Assembly: GCA_028015205.1 (NCBI GenBank)
Contig: CM051514.1
Span: 28,102,150-28,166,149, forward strand
Length of the DNA: 64,000 nt
From: Mytilisepta virgata
Lineage: Eukaryota; Mollusca; Bivalvia; Mytilida; Mytilidae
Direction of reading: 5' to 3'
Shown: positions 59,706 through 64,000 of the stretch, piece after piece
Numbering within the stretch: the stretch's first letter is position 1
Layout of the letters: each line of letters starts with the position of its first letter
Position numbers and translations under genes: made by a program
Notes under the pieces: model-generated
Database searches by the model: none
What the model saw: only the letters and a program-made list of their open reading frames with translations
Told to the model about the DNA's origin: nothing

Positions 59706-59877
59706 ATGGCTGCGGATCTCAACTCATCAGCTCATTGGCGAGAACAAGGGAACCAGATCTACATAACTGCTCATGAAAATCTTAGCCCACTCATACGAAG
59801 AGATCGTTTACGCCAGGCAACACATTTTTATTACAAGGCTTTTAACTTCAGCAAAACTGAGGAGGAGAAGGTTTCAG
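59706..59877 (+). CDS. First coding exon of a helical, TPR-like protein (partial)
   Basis: The ATG in GGAAAATGG context starts a 57-residue exon ending GTTTCAG followed by GTATTT, phase 1. The encoded peptide (MAADLNSSAHWREQGNQIY, HENLSPLIRRDRLRQATHFY, YKAFNFSKTEEEK) is helical, with an RLRQATHFYYKAF pattern like the A/B helices of a tetratricopeptide repeat. A leading HWREQGNQIY segment resembles the N-terminal helix of TPR proteins (RxxGNxxY). Its codon and amino-acid composition stands out from the surroundings. The remaining exons are not identified in the next 4 kb or lie beyond the window. Family assignment is tentative. Confidence 0.62.
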
Positions 59878-59998
59878 GTATTTAGAAAATTAGGTTAAAG
59901 CCAACTTAAAAATCAACTTAAACACAGATATTTTTATGTTGCTGGTAATAATTGTACAAAATGTATTATTCCACTATATATGGACAATAAATTGGGAA

Positions 59999-60067
59999 TG
60001 CAGGACATCTCGGCACATTACAAACTCGGGACATGTCAAACTCGGCACAGTACAAACTCGGCCCATT
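59999..60067. repeat. Four ~17-bp repeats (CTCGGCACATTACAAA type)
   Basis: ATCTCGGCACATTACAAACT, TCGGGACATGTCAAACT, CGGCACAGTACAAACTC and GGCCCATTAATGG follow one another. The same repeats occur in opposite orientation at 62,838-62,910, next to the third SINE. Confidence 0.75.
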
Positions 60068-60405
60068 AATGGAAATGGTTCTTATTCATGTATTTTATAT
60101 TTATTTGAAAGGCAATATTATATTATGATTATTATGAGAAAAAAAACATAAAAATATTTGTGCCTGGTGTTTATTATATTATAACTTATGAAAAAAAAAA
60201 TTAACCGTACTGAGAACTGGGACATAATATATTTTATATTATTCACAGGCGTCCAATCATCAATCTGATATTTTATGATGGGTAATCACTTGAAAGGACT
60301 CATCAGCGTATTTTAATTGAACAAGGAGTGAAATTTCTCTTGTGATTTTTCTTTCCATGATACTTATCTTTGATAAAACTACAAGACAATCATCTGACCG
60401 GAAAT

Positions 60406-60411
60406 TTTATT
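60406..60411 (-). terminator. Candidate polyadenylation signal
   Basis: AATAAA on the minus strand, about 140 bases downstream of the stop codon of the two-exon minus gene. This is the nearest clear candidate for the end of its transcript. Confidence 0.4.
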
Positions 60412-60551
60412 TACAATGAAATATTTACGATGAAATTAGACAAATTATGGACATATATATATAAATATCTCTCTCTCTCTCATACAGGCAATATATGAAT
60501 AAATGAACAAAGAAAGAGAATATATATATAACCAAACTATCAATATAAGTT

Positions 60552-61465
60552 TTACCCCCAAAAAATCAATGAATATCTCTCAACAAATGTCACTTTCTGC
60601 ATGAGTATGTATTGTTGACAACAATGTTTAATCATCTGAAGGGCCGTACACTTTACTGCATTCCCTCTAAGTAACAGTTGTGTTACAGTCTTTTCTCCAC
60701 TATCGTAATCTTCCCAGAACTGGTGGAGCCTGCCTTCCAAATCCTTAAAACGGTGGCGCTGGTGTCTGAGAATCTCAGCTTCCCTCATCAACTCTGGTAC
60801 AAGGACATAGAAGGTTACATTCGCTTTTCCGGAATTTATGCGCGTGCCATTTTTGAGGTTTTCATCTGGGGCATAATATAGTTAGTATATTAGGTCCCAG
60901 TGTACAGATACCATTAAAACAGATCAGATTAGTCAAATTGTGCCTAAATATTTTATAATTATGTTTGAATATGTAGCACTCTCTAACATTCCCATCCCCC
61001 AAGCGTATCCGTGCTACATATGCATATATATTGCAGACAAAAATAGTCGCAACGAAACATGCAATGCAATAAAAGGCAATAGCTAAAGCATGCTAAATAT
61101 ACATCAATTATTCACAAGTGAATAGATGTATAACAATAAGTGACATATAATTATGCACTTTCCATGCATGAAAATGCAAATAATTTTTTAAATATGGGAT
61201 GGCCTCTGATGAGGGTTGCCCAGGACAAACTCCTAAAATAACCCGAAACACCTATAGTACAATGCGCAATGTAAGGTCAAAGATACGATCCATACCATGA
61301 ATGGGTGGATTTATGATCATTTAAATAAAAAAAAAAAATAAAAAAATATATATACATACCTGTATTACAAACTCTGTTTACCCATCTTTCATAGTTATCA
61401 CAGGTCAGTGCTTGTTTTCTGGTAGTGACAACACTGGAACCCTTGACACAATGGTCAGTGCCCAT
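60552..61465 (-). CDS. Two-exon gene, 139-residue protein of unknown function
   Basis: Exon 1 (61,465-61,360) starts ATGGGCACTGACC and ends ACAG followed by GTATGTA. Exon 2 (60,865-60,552) begins after ATACTAACTATATTATGCCCCAG, written here as a TACTAAC branch site plus acceptor, and ends TAA. The phase-1 junction joins exactly in frame, giving MGTDHCVKGSSVVTTRKQAL, an N-terminal part with several Cys, then an extended helical stretch (PELMREAEILRHQRHRFKDL, EGRLHQFWEDYDSGEK) and a Cys-containing C-terminus (MIKHCCQQYIL). No signal peptide or transmembrane helix is seen. Codon use and composition are exon-like, unlike the flanks. The family is not recognised. It converges with the plus-strand gene at 59.7 kb or lies within one of its introns. 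Confidence 0.75.
60866..61359 (-). other. Intron of the two-exon minus gene
   Basis: Bounded by GTATGT and CAG on the minus strand; length 494 bases. The perfect TACTAAC lies 11-18 bases before the acceptor, unusually close but acceptable. Confidence 0.7.
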
Positions 61466-61575
61466 TTTTAGACGAAATTATCAAATTAACGATTACAATG
61501 CAATTCGTGATTAATATATTCGTGATTAAAAATAAATAACTTTTAAGAGATATAATTTGTCACATGGTGTTCAGT

Positions 61576-61661
61576 AGCACGAACTCAAGCTGCTATACTA
61601 ACGGGGTATCATAAAAATAGCACTAACTCAAGCTGCTATACTAACGGGATATCATAAAAAT
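61576..61661. repeat. 43-bp tandem duplication
   Basis: AGCACGAACTCAAGCTGCTA at 61,576 recurs as AGCACTAACTCAAGCTGCTA at 61,619; both continue TACTAACGGG...TATCATAAAAAT. It lies about 110 bases upstream of the start of the minus gene, in its likely promoter region. Confidence 0.93.
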
Positions 61662-62837
61662 CTTATCAGGTTGTCATTAATTACCGTTGTTATTAATAAT
61701 CATGTGATTATTATATGCAATATATAATCAACACCTGTTCCCTAAAAAGGCTCTAATTAAACATGTTAAAAGGATAAAGGTTACCATCCTATTATTTTTA
61801 TTGCATTTAATTAAAGAAAATCATAGAATCGTTATAATACTAGTAATAAAATACATAATTCAAACAGGAAACAATAACAATTTCATTGACAATGTTTAAG
61901 AAATAATTTATTTCGATTCTAATAGGACATTACGGTAATTTTTATACTGGTAAATACGGTATAGATGTGTGATTATCAAGTGGCTGTTCCAACTTCCTCC
62001 CTACAAAGTGTATAATGAATAAAGGGCACAGAGATGAGTAATATAATGACTGTAAAAACAAACAATTTTTAATAACAATATTGATTGAAAACTTTAGATT
62101 AAATTGTTCAACAGCTTGGTAAATGGTAACTGTCAACAGTTTAATATTGCTGGAACAGCCACAACAATGTTGTGGAAAAGGTCACGGACATTGAAAATAT
62201 CACATTTTAATATTACACATTTATGTTTTTAGCTTTAAGATTATAAGATTAGGCTTTTATTCGACGCTAACGCTTAAATTTTCATAAGAATATTGCTCAA
62301 ATGAAAGTTATGTAGGAAATGTTGAATGGCATCATTGCGCAAGTGCTAACTATATTTTATTGTTGTTTACGTATAGTTTTATTTATATAGCGAATGCAGG
62401 GCGTCATATTAGAATAAATATTTATTACTATTTCAACAGTTTATCAGATGCGTTGAAGTAGAAGATTATGGTGATGTTTATTTAACTATGTATAGAAGAA
62501 AATAAAATTTAAATTTAAATTCATAAAAATCAATAAATAAGATAAATACAAACAAAAATTATAATAGAAGACAACATTAAAAAATTAAACAAGTTATATA
62601 CAAATAGAAATAAAAATTATTTTATTGGCACAATAATTTTTATCCTCTATATCCGGAGATTTCAGTGCACAATGCATTTCCAATAGAATTTATCTTTGCT
62701 CTCAATTGCAAGGCTATAGTTATAAATAAATTGCCGAACTTAAGCTTTTAAGGTTTAATTTTGAAGATATTGTTCATTAATTCTTTGTTGAATGCTTAAT
62801 AAATGTTTAAATCCTAAATATATATTATTATTATTTG
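61662..62837. other. No gene seen
   Basis: AT-rich, likely upstream region of the minus gene. No supported features. Confidence 0.5.
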
Positions 62838-62910
62838 TGGGCCGAGTTTGTAATATGCCGAGTTGATATGTGCCGAGTTTGTAATGTGCCAAGTTTGTAA
62901 TGTGCCGAGA
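62838..62910. repeat. ~17-bp repeats at the head of SINE copy 3
   Basis: GGGCCGAGTTTGTAATATGC, CGAGTTGATATGTGC, CGAGTTTGTAATGTGC, CAAGTTTGTAATGTGC and CGAGATGTC are successive units. Inverted match to 59,999-60,067. Confidence 0.78.
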
Positions 62911-63141
62911 TGTCTTGCTTCGCTAATGATCACTAGCCTGTCAACACTAGGGTTGTGAGTTTGGATCTCGCGTGTGGCGGGGTGTGTTCGACTCCAAACT
63001 AAATTGACAAGGATTGCCAATTTTCCTACCAAAGGTCGGTGGTTCTCTTTGGGTACTCCGGCTTCCCCCACCAATAAAAACTGGTGAAATAGCCAAATGT
63101 GCTGAAAACGGTGTAAAACCCCAACTAAACAAACAAACAAA
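62911..63141 (+). mobile_element. tRNA-derived SINE, copy 3, with replaced 5' head
   Basis: From CTAATGATCACTAGCCTGTC onward it matches the minus strand of the 5.3-kb SINE: AGGGTTGTGAGTTTGGATCT (box B, mutated), GGCGGGGTGTGTTCGACTCC, GACAAGGATTGCCAATTTTC, GGTCGGTGGTTCTCTTTGGG, CGGTGTAAAACCCCAACTAA and a (CAAA)n tail. The box A part of the tRNA head is missing; the 17-bp repeats lie in its place. Confidence 0.85.
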
Positions 63142-64000
63142 CTGTAACTATAAAAAAGAATCAAAATTGCATATTTCTTTGATATGTACTATAATTAAGT
63201 TGCAAAATAATTGGTTGTGTGTTCCCTTTATAGCTGCAATTAACATTTTTTAAAATTAAAAAAAAAAAATTTTATTGCCCATATTTATGTTTTTATCCTT
63301 GGTTTTCTATGTGCATAATGCCATGGTATTTCATCATCTTTTTCTTACAAAACTTTGAGGTCTCTTTTAAAGTTTTAAGAAACATTTATAATGTAGAATG
63401 GAAAAAAGAAAATGTTGGAAAATGTGTGTATTTCTTTCATAGATGCCCTAAAATACGCGTTACATTTGGTTTCATATTTGTCACGGTATTTTAAAGTTTA
63501 AAAATTGACCATGTTGAAAAAGTTTCCAAAACAGTGATTAGGATTATTGAACTATTGCGCGATGTTTAAAACAATGAGACAAAGATATTCATATTTGAGC
63601 TTTTTCTTTTTCATTTTTTTTCATTAGAGTCCAACTCAACTGTTATGCATTACATATCACACAAAAAGAAAAAGTTATTTCAAGAAGTATATAAATATGA
63701 ATAATAAAAATCTCCCACCACATGGAAGTCCCATCAACAGTTAAACAGCCTTGTTATGGCACTTTGTCAATTTGAAGTTGCTTTGTAGGTAATAACGTCA
63801 TTTTTGTTTCCTAAACTAAGAAAAAAATCATTTTCTTAAGGAGTTTTTGTCATGTTAAAAAACGAGATAGACTGTTTAAGCTTAAACAATTTAATTGATA
63901 GTTATTTTTGTCTATATACTACAACAAACAAACCATCGAAATTCAAAATTTGGCCCCTAATATTTTTTACAGCAGTTTCAAATGCTTTGTTTGTTATAAT
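63142..64000. other. No gene seen
   Basis: AT-rich DNA to the window end. A 61-codon plus-strand frame at 63,309-63,494 has no support. Later exons of the 59.7-kb gene could lie beyond the window. Confidence 0.45.

Overview
This is an AT-rich, gene-poor, repeat-rich eukaryotic window. It most likely comes from a bivalve mollusc, plausibly a marine mussel; that assignment rests on repeat families and a glycine/tyrosine-rich secreted protein I recognise, not on any search. There is no bacterial organisation: coding exons end at GT donors, and most of the DNA is mobile elements, old duplications and tandem repeats.

Layout. 1-4.7 kb is non-coding. 4.67-5.83 kb is a duplicated block (partner at 28.85-29.92 kb) carrying a tRNA-derived SINE with a clear target-site duplication. 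5.84-12.5 kb holds a decayed Ty3/gypsy-class LTR retrotransposon on the minus strand. Its order is gag, protease, integrase, reverse transcriptase, RNase H, with integrase before RT as in Gmr1-like elements. One LTR and the polypurine tract remain at 5.84-6.51 kb, and an 861-bp TA-flanked transposon sits inside its RNase H frame. 12.8-14.0 kb is a second duplicated block (partner 48.9-50.1 kb). 14.9-16.5 kb is an array of decayed 260-300 bp repeats.

16.5-26 kb and 44.8-47 kb carry a family of glycine-rich secreted-protein genes. One copy is intact (CDS 23,944-24,375, minus) with a probable non-coding first exon and TATA box near 25.97 kb. The others are a 3' remnant at 17.0-17.2 kb, an internally deleted remnant at 23.28 kb and an inverted pseudogene at 44.94 kb. 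LINE fragments were duplicated with two of these copies. 19-21 kb, 27-34 kb and 38-44 kb are mostly dispersed mollusc-type repeats with internal tandem modules.

The right third has three apparent host genes. They are an acidic serine-rich first exon (52,278-52,917, plus), a first exon of a helical, possibly TPR-like protein (59,706-59,877, plus), and a two-exon gene whose frame joins across an intron with a TACTAAC branch site (61,465 to 60,552, minus). Between the first two lies a very long inverted repeat with arms of about 1.8 kb (53,293-55,174 and 57,030-58,784) around a 1.86-kb spacer.

The three apparent host genes and the glycine-rich gene show no sign of forming a pathway. The main interest is the architecture: the retroelement pol order, the long inverted repeat, and the duplicated glycine-rich family with a conserved in-frame TGA followed by an open tail.
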